Assembly: GCF_000014065.1 (NCBI RefSeq)
Contig: NC_008043.1
Span: 304,001-368,000, forward strand
Direction of reading: 5' to 3'
Length of the DNA: 64,000 nucleotides
DNA from: Ruegeria sp. TM1040
GTDB taxonomy: Bacteria > Pseudomonadota > Alphaproteobacteria > Rhodobacterales > Rhodobacteraceae
A program made the translations under genes and the position numbers. The notes beneath the pieces are model-generated. The model saw only the letters and a program-made list of their open reading frames with translations. It had not been told where the DNA came from and did not search any database. Shown here in pieces: positions 42,300 to 51,155 of this stretch (positions are counted from its first letter, which is position 1; each line of letters starts with the position of its first letter).

Positions 42300-43858
42300 T
42301 CCGCAAGTGGCGCCCGCGCCTCTGGACTGTTGTCCTCCTGGTGCTGGCAATTGTGCTGTGCCTTCCGATTGCCGGGCTGATCCTGTTTCGGTTCTATGAC
42401 AATCAGTTGGTGCAACAGACCGAAGAAAGCGTGCTGGCGCAGGCTGCGGTGATGGCGGCCACCTATGCAGACCTTTACAGCGAGGCTGCGGGGCTCGCCC
42501 CGCCAAAGCCAAAGCCCGTGTCGGCGCAAGACGCCATCTTTCCGTCGCTGTCAATCAACAGCGCCACCGTCTTGCCACCTCGTCCCGACGCGGCCAACCC
42601 GTCAACATCAGTGACTGCAACTTACCAGCGCCTCGCACCGCAACTCTCTCGGATCGCAAGTTCAGCGCAAGCGCAAACACTTGCGGGCTATCGCTTCCTT
42701 GACACGCAAGGCAATGTGATTGCTGGGACCGCCGAAATTGGCCGCGATCTGGGCCACGTCAGCGAAGTCCGTGCCGCCCTTGATGGTCATGTCGTTTCTG
42801 TTGCGCGCACGCGGGTGCGAGACAGCAGCCCGCCTGCGCTTTATACGCTCAGCCGTGGGGCCAGAGTGCGCGTCTTTGTGGCAATGCCTGTACATGTGAA
42901 CGAGGCTTTGATCGGGGCGGTCTATGTCAGCCGTACACCCAGCCATATTTTTCGTTTCCTCTATGGGGAGCGCTTCAATTTGCTAAAGGCCGCTGCCTTT
43001 GTTGCACTGTCTACCACGCTGATCGGATATGTGTTCTGGCGCTTCATCACCCGCCCCATCCGACTGCTGAAAGAGCGTAGCCAACTGGCCACCCAAGGCA
43101 ATCACGCCTTTGAGGCACCAGATCATCTTGGCACGCGCGAGATCGAAGACCTAAGCCTCAGCTTCAAATCGCTGACCGAGCGGCTGCAGAACAATCGCGA
43201 TGCGCTCAAGACGTATACGGCCCATGTCACCCACGAATTGAAATCACCCCTCACTGCACTGAAGGGCGCAGCAGAGCTCTTGCGTGACGATGATCTGAGC
43301 CAGAGCCAGCGACATCGGTTGCTCGACACGATCGAGAAAGGCGGCACACGCATAGAAGATCTGCTGGCCCATATGCGTGCCTTCAGCCTTGCGGACCAAC
43401 AAGCGATGTCCGGGCGCTGTAGTCTTGAGCAGATCCAAGATCAGATCACGCAGGCGTTTCCCGCTCTTAGTATCATGATCGAGAATGGCTCTCTTGGTCT
43501 ACCATCAGAGGCCACCACACTCTCCATCCTGTTGACGCATCTTTTGCAAAACGCACAGCAACATGGCGCAAAAACCGTCAAACTACGCACAGCGCACACA
43601 AACGGATCAATCACCCTGCGGATCTCGGATGACGGCGCGGGGATCAGTGCGGGCAATGCCGACAAGATCTTGCAGCCTTTCTTCACCACCCGACGCGACA
43701 GTGGCGGAACAGGGATGGGACTCAATATCGTGAAATCGACAGTGGAGGCCCTTGGCGGGCACTTGTACATTCTACCGCAAGACACGGGCGCAGGGTTCGA
43801 GTTGGAGTGGCCCAACGCCACCCCGTCACTGGATCGAACTCAAGCTCCCGGCGCATAG
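42284..43858 (+). CDS. creC: Sensor histidine kinase (CreC-like)
   Basis: A 524-residue membrane kinase: helix 1 (about 14-36), a periplasmic domain of about 200 residues, helix 2 (about 235-255), a HAMP domain, HisKA with HVTHELKSPLTALKG (His317), and HATPase (HLLQNAQQHG, DDGAGI, GTGMGLNIV). It is the partner of the upstream regulator. The last 19 bp overlap the convergent flavin oxidoreductase gene. Confidence 0.85.
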   Translation: MPADMIRKWRPRLWTVVLLVLAIVLCLPIAGLILFRFYDNQLVQQTEESVLAQAAVMAATYADLYSEAAGLAPPKPKPVSAQDAIFPSLSINSATVLPPRPDAANPSTSVTATYQRLAPQLSRIASSAQAQTLAGYRFLDTQGNVIAGTAEIGRDLGHVSEVRAALDGHVVSVARTRVRDSSPPALYTLSRGARVRVFVAMPVHVNEALIGAVYVSRTPSHIFRFLYGERFNLLKAAAFVALSTTLIGYVFWRFITRPIRLLKERSQLATQGNHAFEAPDHLGTREIEDLSLSFKSLTERLQNNRDALKTYTAHVTHELKSPLTALKGAAELLRDDDLSQSQRHRLLDTIEKGGTRIEDLLAHMRAFSLADQQAMSGRCSLEQIQDQITQAFPALSIMIENGSLGLPSEATTLSILLTHLLQNAQQHGAKTVKLRTAHTNGSITLRISDDGAGISAGNADKILQPFFTTRRDSGGTGMGLNIVKSTVEALGGHLYILPQDTGAGFELEWPNATPSLDRTQAPGA

Positions 43859-44940
43859 GGCCCATAGGTTGTATAGCCCTGATGATCGCCGCCAAAAAGC
43901 GTCTCGCTGTCAAATGCGGACAGCGGCAAATCCTGGGCAAAGCGATGCGGCAGATCGGGGTTGGCGACGAACGCACGACCAAAGGCCACCACATCCGCCA
44001 GACCAGCGTCCAAGATCACCTTGGCCCTTTCTTTGTCGTAGCCTCCGGCGACAAGGATGCTGCCGGAAAACACCTCACGCAGAGCCGCGCGAAAGGCGCG
44101 CGGTGTTTCAGGAGCATCATCCCAATCGGCCTCGGCGATATGGATATAGGCGATCCCGATACGCGCCAGCGCTTTGGCCATCTCAAGAATCGTCTCGGGC
44201 GCGCTGGGATCGTCCATTCCACGCTGGGTGATAAAAGGCGAGATCCGCAGCCCGACGCGATCCGCACCGATTTCCGCTGCGACGGCCTCGACCACCTCGA
44301 TGGCAAACCGGATGCGGTTCTGCACGCTGCCACCGTAGCGGTCCTGCCGTTTGTTCGAACTGGAACGTAAGAACGCATCAATCAGATACCCATTGGCTGC
44401 GTGGATCTCGACGCCATCAAACCCGGCCACCTTTGCATTGCGCGCAGCCGCAGCATAGTCCGCAACAACCTCCGCGATCTCGGTCGTCTTCAGCGCACGT
44501 GGCACCGGGCATTCCACCATGCCGGCCCTGTTGGTTTTGGGATCGACGACCCACACGCTTGCATCTGGTGCTATCGCCGAAGGGGCGACAGGCAGCCCAT
44601 CGGCATGGAACATTCCGTGGCCCATCCGGCCAACATGCCAGAGCTGGTTCACAATGCGTCCGCCTGCCTCATGAACCGCCTGCGTAACCACGCGCCATCC
44701 TGCGACCTGATCATCGGAATGAATGCCCGGCGTGAAGGAATAGCCTTGTCCTTGGCGGCTGATCTGGGTGGCTTCTGTGATGATAAGCCCGGCACTGGCC
44801 CGTTGAGCATAATACGCCGCCATCATGTCGTTGGGGAGGTTTCCGGGCTGGTCCGTCCGGCTGCGCGTCATTGGAGCCATGGCAATCCGGGACGGAAGCG
44901 AAAGCGCGCCCACTTTTATGGGGTCAAAAAGGGTGGTCAT
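43840..44940 (-). CDS. Old Yellow Enzyme family NADH:flavin oxidoreductase (NemA-like)
   Basis: A 366-residue FMN-dependent alkene reductase with a TIM barrel, N-terminal LFDPIKVGALSLPSRIAMAPMTRSR, the active-site FDGVEIHAANGYLIDAFL, and C-terminal VAFGRAFVANPDLP. It reduces electrophilic alkenes, N-ethylmaleimide, nitro compounds and similar reactive species. It is divergent from a LysR regulator across 120 bp, the usual arrangement for inducible xenobiotic or quinone reductases. Confidence 0.92.
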   Translation of the reverse strand: MTTLFDPIKVGALSLPSRIAMAPMTRSRTDQPGNLPNDMMAAYYAQRASAGLIITEATQISRQGQGYSFTPGIHSDDQVAGWRVVTQAVHEAGGRIVNQLWHVGRMGHGMFHADGLPVAPSAIAPDASVWVVDPKTNRAGMVECPVPRALKTTEIAEVVADYAAAARNAKVAGFDGVEIHAANGYLIDAFLRSSSNKRQDRYGGSVQNRIRFAIEVVEAVAAEIGADRVGLRISPFITQRGMDDPSAPETILEMAKALARIGIAYIHIAEADWDDAPETPRAFRAALREVFSGSILVAGGYDKERAKVILDAGLADVVAFGRAFVANPDLPHRFAQDLPLSAFDSETLFGGDHQGYTTYGPYAPGA

Positions 44941-45060
44941 ATGTCTGGTCCTTCGATGCCTGATCGTTTTGGCCGTTTCCTTGATGAAACCAAGATGCAG
45001 ATTGCGGATCCGTAAGATAATTGGCTAAAAATCAAAATTATAATTCGGACAAGGCGAATA

Positions 45061-45960
45061 ATGCTGTTAGATAATCTCTCTCTGTTTCTCCGCATCGTGG
45101 AGAAAGGCGGGCTCGCAGCTGGCGGGCGAGAACTGGGACTGTCACCGGCGACCGTCTCGGAACGCCTCGCTGCGCTTGAAGCCCACTTCGGCGCGCGATT
45201 GCTCAACCGCACAACGAGGTCCATCAGCCTGACAGTAGAGGGCCGCGAACTCGTCCATGGCGCCCAGCGGCTGCTTGCGGAAACAGAGGAACTCGAGTCG
45301 CGGATCCGCCTTGGGACTCAACAGATTGCCGGGCCGATCCGTGTCAGCGCGCCATCGGATTTGGGGCGCAACCGGCTTGCCCCAATCCTAGACAGGTTCC
45401 TAGAGCAGAACCCAGAGGTCTCGATCGACCTCCATTTGAGTGATGGTTTTGTGGATATGGCGACCATGGGGCTGGATATGGCGATCCGCTATGGTGAGTT
45501 GGCGGACAGCAGCCTCATCATGCGTCGACTCGCGGACAACGCGAGGATTGTCTGCGCTGCACCAAGCTATCTGGAGGCCAACGGCACCCCAGGCGATCCT
45601 TTGGATCTGGCGCATCACAACTGCCTGTTGATGCGGTTTGGATCGGATGTGGATCGCGCCTGGCCCTTTGACATCGATGGGCGCAGGAAACGCGTTGTGG
45701 TGCGTGGAAACCGCATCGCCAATGATGGTGATCTGATCCGCCAATGGGCTCTGGAGGGGCGCGGGATCATGCGCAAGTCGCAATGGGATGTGCAGCAGGA
45801 CCTCGCAGAGGGGCGGCTTGTGCCACTTCTGCGGAACTTTGAGGTCGAGCCGATCCACTTGCAGGTGGTAATGTCGGCGGGAAGACCTCAGCCGCGCCGG
45901 GTGCGCGCCTTGCTTGATACCATCGTGGCAGAGTTTCAGCCCTCTCGCTCGGACAGTTGA
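45061..45960 (+). CDS. LysR-family regulator, divergent from the OYE gene
   Basis: A 299-residue LTTR with N-terminal helix-turn-helix (LFLRIVEKGGLAAGGRELGLSPATVSERLAALE) and an effector domain (IRVSAPSDLGRNRLAPIL). It belongs to the group often paired with flavin or quinone reductases. The 120-bp divergent gap is AT-rich and contains ATAATT-N13-AATTAT, a plausible binding site. It should control the oxidoreductase gene and itself. Confidence 0.87.
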   Translation: MLLDNLSLFLRIVEKGGLAAGGRELGLSPATVSERLAALEAHFGARLLNRTTRSISLTVEGRELVHGAQRLLAETEELESRIRLGTQQIAGPIRVSAPSDLGRNRLAPILDRFLEQNPEVSIDLHLSDGFVDMATMGLDMAIRYGELADSSLIMRRLADNARIVCAAPSYLEANGTPGDPLDLAHHNCLLMRFGSDVDRAWPFDIDGRRKRVVVRGNRIANDGDLIRQWALEGRGIMRKSQWDVQQDLAEGRLVPLLRNFEVEPIHLQVVMSAGRPQPRRVRALLDTIVAEFQPSRSDS

Positions 45961-46034
45961 TTGGAACGCGCATTTCAACGCTAGAAATGCACCTGCTTTG
46001 CTCTGCATAGCGCCCGTACGGCACTCAAGCTTCT

Positions 46035-46937
46035 TCAGACTTCGGCACCGCCTGCTTCTTTCTCTACCAGCAGATCAATGAGCCTTTGCGCGGATTGGGG
46101 CAGATCGGCCCAGCGACGCACTAGGATAGAGCGATCTCTTACGGCCCAGTCGTCCGCCAAAGCCAGCAACGTGATGTCCATGGTCTGCAGGTGGCGCAGC
46201 GCGGCAGACTCCGGCACGACCCCGATCCCAACGCCTGCCTCGATCAGGCGACACATGGCTTCAAAACTGCGCACCTGAATTCTGAGTTGGCGATCAAACG
46301 CTGAACGACGCAACTGCCGACGCAGGAAATCGAGCAAAGTGCTGCCATCGTGAAGCGCGATATGCTCAAATGCCAGGGTTTGCTCCAGGGAAACCTGATC
46401 ATGATGGGCCAAATGATGCCCGGAAGGAACCGCCAGCATCAGCCGGTCCGTCGCAAAACGCAGTCGCTCCAAACCATCACGCCCTTCGGTGCCAGAAATG
46501 ATCCCGATATCCGCAGTCCCATCGGCCACAGCACGGATGATCTCTTGGGTCAGTCGCTCCTGGAGATCGACCCGAACGCCCGGATGGTCCGCCAAAAAAC
46601 GCGCGAGGATCGCGGGCAGGAATTCCGTCACTCCTGTCGTGTTGGCATAGATACGCAAGTGTCCCATCTGAGCATTCGTCATGTCATCCGTGAGGAAATC
46701 AAACTGTCGTAGGACAAGGCGTGCATGCCGCAACAAGGCGTCACCCGACGGTGTCAGCTCTACCCCTTTGTTCTTGCGCACAAGGAGTTGCTGGCCAATC
46801 TCTTGCTCCATGGCTTTGATGCGGGCGCTGGCAGCGGGCGGCGACAGGAAGGCACGCGCAGCACCGTGGGTCAGGTTGCCGCACTCGGCGATCATCACAA
46901 AAAGCCTCAGGTCCGCAAGTTCGATGTTCATTTGCAT
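46035..46937 (-). CDS. LysR-family regulator, divergent from the CoA hydratase
   Basis: A 300-residue LTTR with helix-turn-helix (LFVMIAECGNLTHGAARAFLSPPAASARI) and effector domain. The start may be 46937 or the next ATG at 46931. It is divergent from the mesaconyl-CoA hydratase-type gene across 101 bp that contains an LTTR-like box. It converges on the previous LysR gene. Confidence 0.87.
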   Translation of the reverse strand: MQMNIELADLRLFVMIAECGNLTHGAARAFLSPPAASARIKAMEQEIGQQLLVRKNKGVELTPSGDALLRHARLVLRQFDFLTDDMTNAQMGHLRIYANTTGVTEFLPAILARFLADHPGVRVDLQERLTQEIIRAVADGTADIGIISGTEGRDGLERLRFATDRLMLAVPSGHHLAHHDQVSLEQTLAFEHIALHDGSTLLDFLRRQLRRSAFDRQLRIQVRSFEAMCRLIEAGVGIGVVPESAALRHLQTMDITLLALADDWAVRDRSILVRRWADLPQSAQRLIDLLVEKEAGGAEV

Positions 46938-46957
46938 TCACCTTTGAAAAACACAGC

Positions 46958-46974
46958 ATTCATGAAATGCGAAT
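46958..46974. promoter_or_regulatory. Candidate LysR box in the hydratase promoter
   Basis: ATTC-N9-GAAT (46958-46974) fits the T-N11-A LysR consensus and lies 21 bp upstream of the LysR start within the divergent gap. Confidence 0.45.
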
Positions 46975-47038
46975 TTTCTGAATTCAAGACCTGTGCAAGG
47001 ATCACGCAGATACCTGACACAATAGAGGGCAGAGGCAG

Positions 47039-47881
47039 ATGGACCGTCTGGCAGATTGGATCGGCCGAACAGAAACCCGCACCGAGTGGATTGCGCCTTT
47101 TCCTGCCAACGCACTGGCGGCAACGCTTGATTGCTCCGGCACGGAATATGGAGAGGACTCCGAACTGCCTCCGCTCTGGCATTGGATGCATTTTCTGCCA
47201 ATCTACAAGCTATCAGAAGCCGGGTATGACGGGCATGCTGCCCTGGGTGGGTTTCTTCCGCCAGTGCCTTTGCCACGCCGGATGTGGGCGGGCAGCAGAT
47301 TGCAGTTCCATGCCCCACTGCGGATCGGGCATGTGCTCACCAAGAAATCGACGGTTCAATCGGTGATTGCCAAGAAAGGCCGCAGTGGCCCCTTGGTCTT
47401 TATCACGGTCAGGCACCTGATATTTGATCAGGACACCCTTGGCATTGATGAAGAACACGACATCGTTTACCGCCAAGAACCCTCGCCCGACGCACCGGTG
47501 CAAAAACCATTGCCCGCGCCAGAAACCTCTGACTTTTCACGCGAAATCACTCCTGATCCAGTTCTCCTGTTTCGCTATTCAGCGCTGACATTCAACGGGC
47601 ACCGGATCCACTACGACCGGCCCTTTTGCACCGTCTCCGAAGGATATAGTGGCCTCGTCGTGCACGGCCCGTTGCTTGCTACGCTCCTTCTGGATCTATT
47701 GCGCCGAGAACGTCCCAGTGCAACGGTCACGGGGTTTGAATTTCGTGCGCTCTCTCCGGTTTTTGACAATGATCCGTTTTCGGTACACGGCGCCATTGGC
47801 GAGGATGCGAAGACCTACAGCCTCTGGGTGCGGCGCGCGGATGGCGCGTTGGCAATTAAAGCCGAGGCGCGCGTGATATGA
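47039..47881 (+). CDS. FAS1-like/MaoC dehydratase, probable mesaconyl-C4-CoA (3-methylfumaryl-CoA) hydratase
   Basis: A 280-residue double-hotdog hydratase. The motif SALTFNGHRIHYDRPF (about 180-195) and GLVVHGPLLATLLLDLL match 3-methylfumaryl-CoA hydratase and mesaconyl-C4-CoA hydratase, which hydrate methylfumaryl-CoA to citramalyl-CoA. The usual partners in itaconate/mesaconate degradation (CoA-transferase and CitE-like citramalyl-CoA lyase) are not next to it. Regulation is probably by the divergent LysR protein. A strong terminator follows. Confidence 0.82.
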   Translation: MDRLADWIGRTETRTEWIAPFPANALAATLDCSGTEYGEDSELPPLWHWMHFLPIYKLSEAGYDGHAALGGFLPPVPLPRRMWAGSRLQFHAPLRIGHVLTKKSTVQSVIAKKGRSGPLVFITVRHLIFDQDTLGIDEEHDIVYRQEPSPDAPVQKPLPAPETSDFSREITPDPVLLFRYSALTFNGHRIHYDRPFCTVSEGYSGLVVHGPLLATLLLDLLRRERPSATVTGFEFRALSPVFDNDPFSVHGAIGEDAKTYSLWVRRADGALAIKAEARVI

Positions 47882-47942
47882 CCTGAACACCAAATCTGGT
47901 CTTTCCCCTACATATCGTGATCAACAGATAAGTAGGACACAT

Positions 47943-47978
47943 AGAAAAGGCGGGACGTTGATGTCCCACCTTTTCTTT
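47943..47978. terminator. Bidirectional intrinsic terminator
   Basis: AGAAAAGG-C-GGGAC, loop GTTGAT, GTCCC-A-CCTTTTCT: 13 base pairs with one mismatch, T-rich on the plus strand and TTTTCT on the minus strand. It lies between the convergent hydratase gene and the sugar/inositol transporter operon. Confidence 0.82.
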
Positions 47979-48033
47979 GGCCTATCCAGAGAGATCTTCG
48001 TGGCGAGCGTTCACCCGCCTGCAAAACCTCTGA

Positions 48034-48822
48034 TTAGACGGTTCCGCCAAGACTGCCTTCGAGCGCGACGAGCTCCTGTCCGCCCGCCATCAGATCTTGC
48101 AGTTCTTCGGGGGTAATTTGCCCGCGCTGCGCGGTCCCCAATGTCTGACCTCGGTTTAGCACAGTGAAACGGTCCCCTACTGCAAGCGCATGGCGCACAT
48201 TATGGGTGATGAAAACCACTGCGATACCTTGCTTGCGAACCTTGTCGATGGTGGCGAGCACATTTGCAGTCTGGCGCACACCTAGCGCCGATGTGGGCTC
48301 ATCGAGGATCAGCACCTTGGCTCCGAAATGTACCGCGCGCGCGATGGCGACCGTCTGACGCTCCCCACCCGACAGGGTGCCCACGGCCTGATCCGGGCCG
48401 CGCAGGTTGATCCCCATCTTGCGCATCTCATCCATAGTCACTTGATTGGCGTAATCATGGTCAAAGAAGTTCAACGGCCCGATCTTCTTTGTTGGCTCGT
48501 TGCCCATAAAGAAGTTCCGGCTGACGGACATCAAGGGGATCATTGCCAGATGCTGGTGCACCGTTGCAATGCCAGCCGAGATCGCATCGCGAGGGTCGCC
48601 GAAACTCATGGGCTTTCCTTCAAAGTAGATCTCGCCATGGGTCGGCTTGTGGACGCCGGACATGGTTTTGATGAAGGTCGATTTGCCCGCCCCGTTGTCG
48701 CCCAACAGACAATGACATTCACCGGGGAAGACCTCGAGAGAAACGCCAGCCAAAGCGATAACGCTGCCGAAATGCTTCTCGATATTCTTCATCTCGATGA
48801 TGGGTGCGTGTTCGGATGCCAT
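48034..48822 (-). CDS. Sugar (probable inositol) ABC transporter ATP-binding protein
   Basis: A 262-residue single-domain ATPase of the FrcA/IatA type: Walker [10 protein letters not shown], signature LSGGERQT, Walker [13 protein letters not shown], and switch ITHNVRH. Most sugar ATPases of the RbsA class have two nucleotide-binding domains; FrcA-type enzymes have one. It lies 1 bp after the permease gene. Assignment to inositol rests on the shared operator with the iol genes. Confidence 0.88.
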   Translation of the reverse strand: MASEHAPIIEMKNIEKHFGSVIALAGVSLEVFPGECHCLLGDNGAGKSTFIKTMSGVHKPTHGEIYFEGKPMSFGDPRDAISAGIATVHQHLAMIPLMSVSRNFFMGNEPTKKIGPLNFFDHDYANQVTMDEMRKMGINLRGPDQAVGTLSGGERQTVAIARAVHFGAKVLILDEPTSALGVRQTANVLATIDKVRKQGIAVVFITHNVRHALAVGDRFTVLNRGQTLGTAQRGQITPEELQDLMAGGQELVALEGSLGGTV

Positions 48823-48823
48823 T

Positions 48824-49945
48824 TTAGCGCTCCCCCGTGATGATGCGACGGATATAGGTGTTCAGGATCACGGCGCCCAAAAGGATCACTCCGAGGAAGA
48901 CGCGGAAGAGACTGCTTTCAACGCCTGCGAAAAACAGACCCTGCTGGACCACGCCAAAGATCAGCGCCCCAAGAGCCGCGCCCAGAACAGAGCCATAGCC
49001 CCCCGTCAGCAACGCGCCCCCGATGACCACGGCGATGATGGCCTCGAACTCTTTCAACAGACCACGGTCTGCGCCCGCAGAGCCGAACTCCATCACCTGA
49101 CAGACCGCAAATACGGTGGCGCAGAAGGCGGTGAACATGAACATGAGGATCTTGACCTTGTTCACTGGCACACCCGAGTTGCGGGCAGCCTCCGCATCTC
49201 CACCGGCGGCAAAGATCCAGTTCCCGAACTTGGTCTTGGTCAGCAGTATATGGCCAAAGAGGATCAGCACAATCGCCCAGATGATCAACATCGGAACGCC
49301 ATCCACAACGGGCTGGCCCTGCCGGGTGCCGCGTTCAAATGTCGCGATGAGGCCCGCTTCCCCCATCCACTGAAACAGACCTGTCAGGACTTTGCCCCCA
49401 AAAATGGGAGCAAGCCAGTCGCCCTCTGCCGCATCCTTGATCCCACCAATAATCGTTTTGCGCTCAATCACTTGCGGCAGAAAGATCGCAAAACCGCGCA
49501 GGATGAACAGGAAGGCCAGAGTCACAATAAAGCTGGGCAAGCCTGTGCGGATCACGATGAAGCCGTTTAGCGCGCCGATTGCGACGCACAGCACAAATGT
49601 GAGCATGATCGCCATCCAGACCGGCCAGCCAAGCGTCACGCTAAAGATCGCGATCAACATACCGGCAAAGCCGATCATCGAGCCGACCGATAGGTCAAAC
49701 TCGCCTGCGATCATCAGCAGGCACGCGCCAACGGCGATAATCATGAACTGTGCCGAGACCGTCGCCCAGTTCATCATGCCCTGGCTGTTGAACATGCCGC
49801 TGTCGAAGGCGAACAAAAGGAAGAACGTGAACACGGCGACGGTGCCGACCATGCCGCCAAGCTCCGGGCGGATCAAGGCTTCGCGGAGGCGGGATCGGGA
49901 TTTGATCCTCTCGTCGACCGCGGTATCGGTGGATGCGTTGGACAT
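48824..49945 (-). CDS. Sugar (probable inositol) ABC transporter permease
   Basis: A 373-residue RbsC/FrcC-type permease with about ten hydrophobic segments and the family motifs [44 protein letters not shown] and [16 protein letters not shown] 70-nt hydrophilic loop region (about residues 175-215) is longer than in E. coli RbsC. It comes second in the operon, after the binding protein. Confidence 0.89.
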   Translation of the reverse strand: MSNASTDTAVDERIKSRSRLREALIRPELGGMVGTVAVFTFFLLFAFDSGMFNSQGMMNWATVSAQFMIIAVGACLLMIAGEFDLSVGSMIGFAGMLIAIFSVTLGWPVWMAIMLTFVLCVAIGALNGFIVIRTGLPSFIVTLAFLFILRGFAIFLPQVIERKTIIGGIKDAAEGDWLAPIFGGKVLTGLFQWMGEAGLIATFERGTRQGQPVVDGVPMLIIWAIVLILFGHILLTKTKFGNWIFAAGGDAEAARNSGVPVNKVKILMFMFTAFCATVFAVCQVMEFGSAGADRGLLKEFEAIIAVVIGGALLTGGYGSVLGAALGALIFGVVQQGLFFAGVESSLFRVFLGVILLGAVILNTYIRRIITGER

Positions 49946-49978
49946 GGGTGCCTCTAAGCTCCGTTGTCAGGATAGAGA

Positions 49979-50008
49979 AAGGGCGGCCAAATCGCTCCGG
50001 CCGCCCTT
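49979..50008 (-). promoter_or_regulatory. Intercistronic hairpin after the sugar-binding protein gene
   Basis: AAGGGCGGCC and GGCCGCCCTT form a perfect 10-bp stem with a 10-nt loop, 10 nt after the binding-protein stop and 33 nt before the permease start. Confidence 0.63.
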
Positions 50009-50018
50009 GGGAAGGAAA

Positions 50019-50969
50019 TCAGCGATACTCGCCTGCAAACTGCTCGATCTTCTCGAGACCATCGGCGGTTACAAAGCCGGGACCAGAGTTGATGTTGTTG
50101 CCGGGCAGGACGCCATAGCGGTGGTAATTCGTCATGACCACAACCGGCAGGTAAGCCTGGAGGAAAGGCTGCTGGTCAATACCCCACTGGATGACACCGG
50201 ATTGGATGCCTTTGACGATTTCGCCGCCCAGATCGAAAGTGCCGAAGTAGATGTCACCCGCCATGCCGTTTTCTTCAAGCGCCAGGAGCGTTGGGTCGGC
50301 ACTGGTCGGCCCCAGGGTCAAAACAGCGTCGGTGTCGGGATTGGCCGAAAGATAGGCCAGCACACGGTTCTTGATTTCAGCCGGGTCCTGACCCGCGTCA
50401 ATCATTTGCGTACCGAGCTCCACCCCGAGACCATCCGCGAACCCCTGGCAACGATCCTGCGAGGAAGGTTGTACAATATAGTGGTTCACACATAGGAAGC
50501 TCTCGACACCGTCGCCTTTGGCGCGCAGACCCGCAGCGTAGCCCGCGTCGTACTCCGGCTGCCCCACATACATCAAAGCCCCGACAGAGCGTGCCTGATC
50601 CGGGGTGCCCGTGTTCATGATGATCACGTCCACGCCACTGTCGACCGCCGTTTTGATGGGACCGGACAACACGTCATAATCTGCCAGCGTGGTGATAATC
50701 CCATTCGGGCCTGATGCGGCCGCCTGCTCGATGATCCGCGCCATATCGGCTAAATCGCCCGTAGGCGGGTTGCGGTATTCCACTTCGACGTCCATCTGCT
50801 CGCCGGCCAGTGCGATGCCGTTCTTGATCGTATTCCACCAGCTGTCGCTGTCAGGCGCGTGGCTGACCAGGATGTATTTCTCCCCTTCGGCTGAGACCGT
50901 CGTGGCCACCATCAGGGGCGCTGCGGCAACAACCGCCGCCAGCGCAAATTTCTTTGTCAATGAAGTCAT
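50019..50969 (-). CDS. Sugar (probable inositol) ABC transporter substrate-binding protein
   Basis: A 316-residue periplasmic-binding protein of the ribose/inositol type with a signal peptide (MTSLTKKFALAAVVAAAPLM..., cleavage near VSA-EGE). Ligand-fold motifs include YILVSHAPDSDSWWNTIKNG and SVGALMYVGQPEYDAGYAAG. ATG 50969 follows GAGGAAATC-type sequence; the upstream open frame is leader. It is first in its operon and divergent from the LacI gene, with an 18-bp operator between. Confidence 0.89.
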   Translation of the reverse strand: MTSLTKKFALAAVVAAAPLMVATTVSAEGEKYILVSHAPDSDSWWNTIKNGIALAGEQMDVEVEYRNPPTGDLADMARIIEQAAASGPNGIITTLADYDVLSGPIKTAVDSGVDVIIMNTGTPDQARSVGALMYVGQPEYDAGYAAGLRAKGDGVESFLCVNHYIVQPSSQDRCQGFADGLGVELGTQMIDAGQDPAEIKNRVLAYLSANPDTDAVLTLGPTSADPTLLALEENGMAGDIYFGTFDLGGEIVKGIQSGVIQWGIDQQPFLQAYLPVVVMTNYHRYGVLPGNNINSGPGFVTADGLEKIEQFAGEYR

Positions 50970-51056
50970 GATTTCCTCCCCAAATTCACCTTGCTTCTGG
51001 TGCGAGAGCGGTCCTCCCCGCCTCTCCGACTCAAGATTAACCACATCCCAATCCAC

Positions 51057-51074
51057 TTTGCAACCGGTTGCAAA
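51057..51074. promoter_or_regulatory. LacI-type operator, inositol island copy 1
   Basis: TTTGCAACCGGTTGCAAA is a perfect 18-bp palindrome with a central CG. It lies 88 bp upstream of the binding-protein gene and 82 bp upstream of the LacI-family gene. An identical 18-mer occurs at 55348-55365. Confidence 0.85.
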
Positions 51075-51155
51075 ATTTTGTGGAGCATTTGATACTGCGG
51101 GAACCTTGTAAACCCGCTACAAGGAACAGACAGGTTAGCTAAGAAGGCAAACGGG

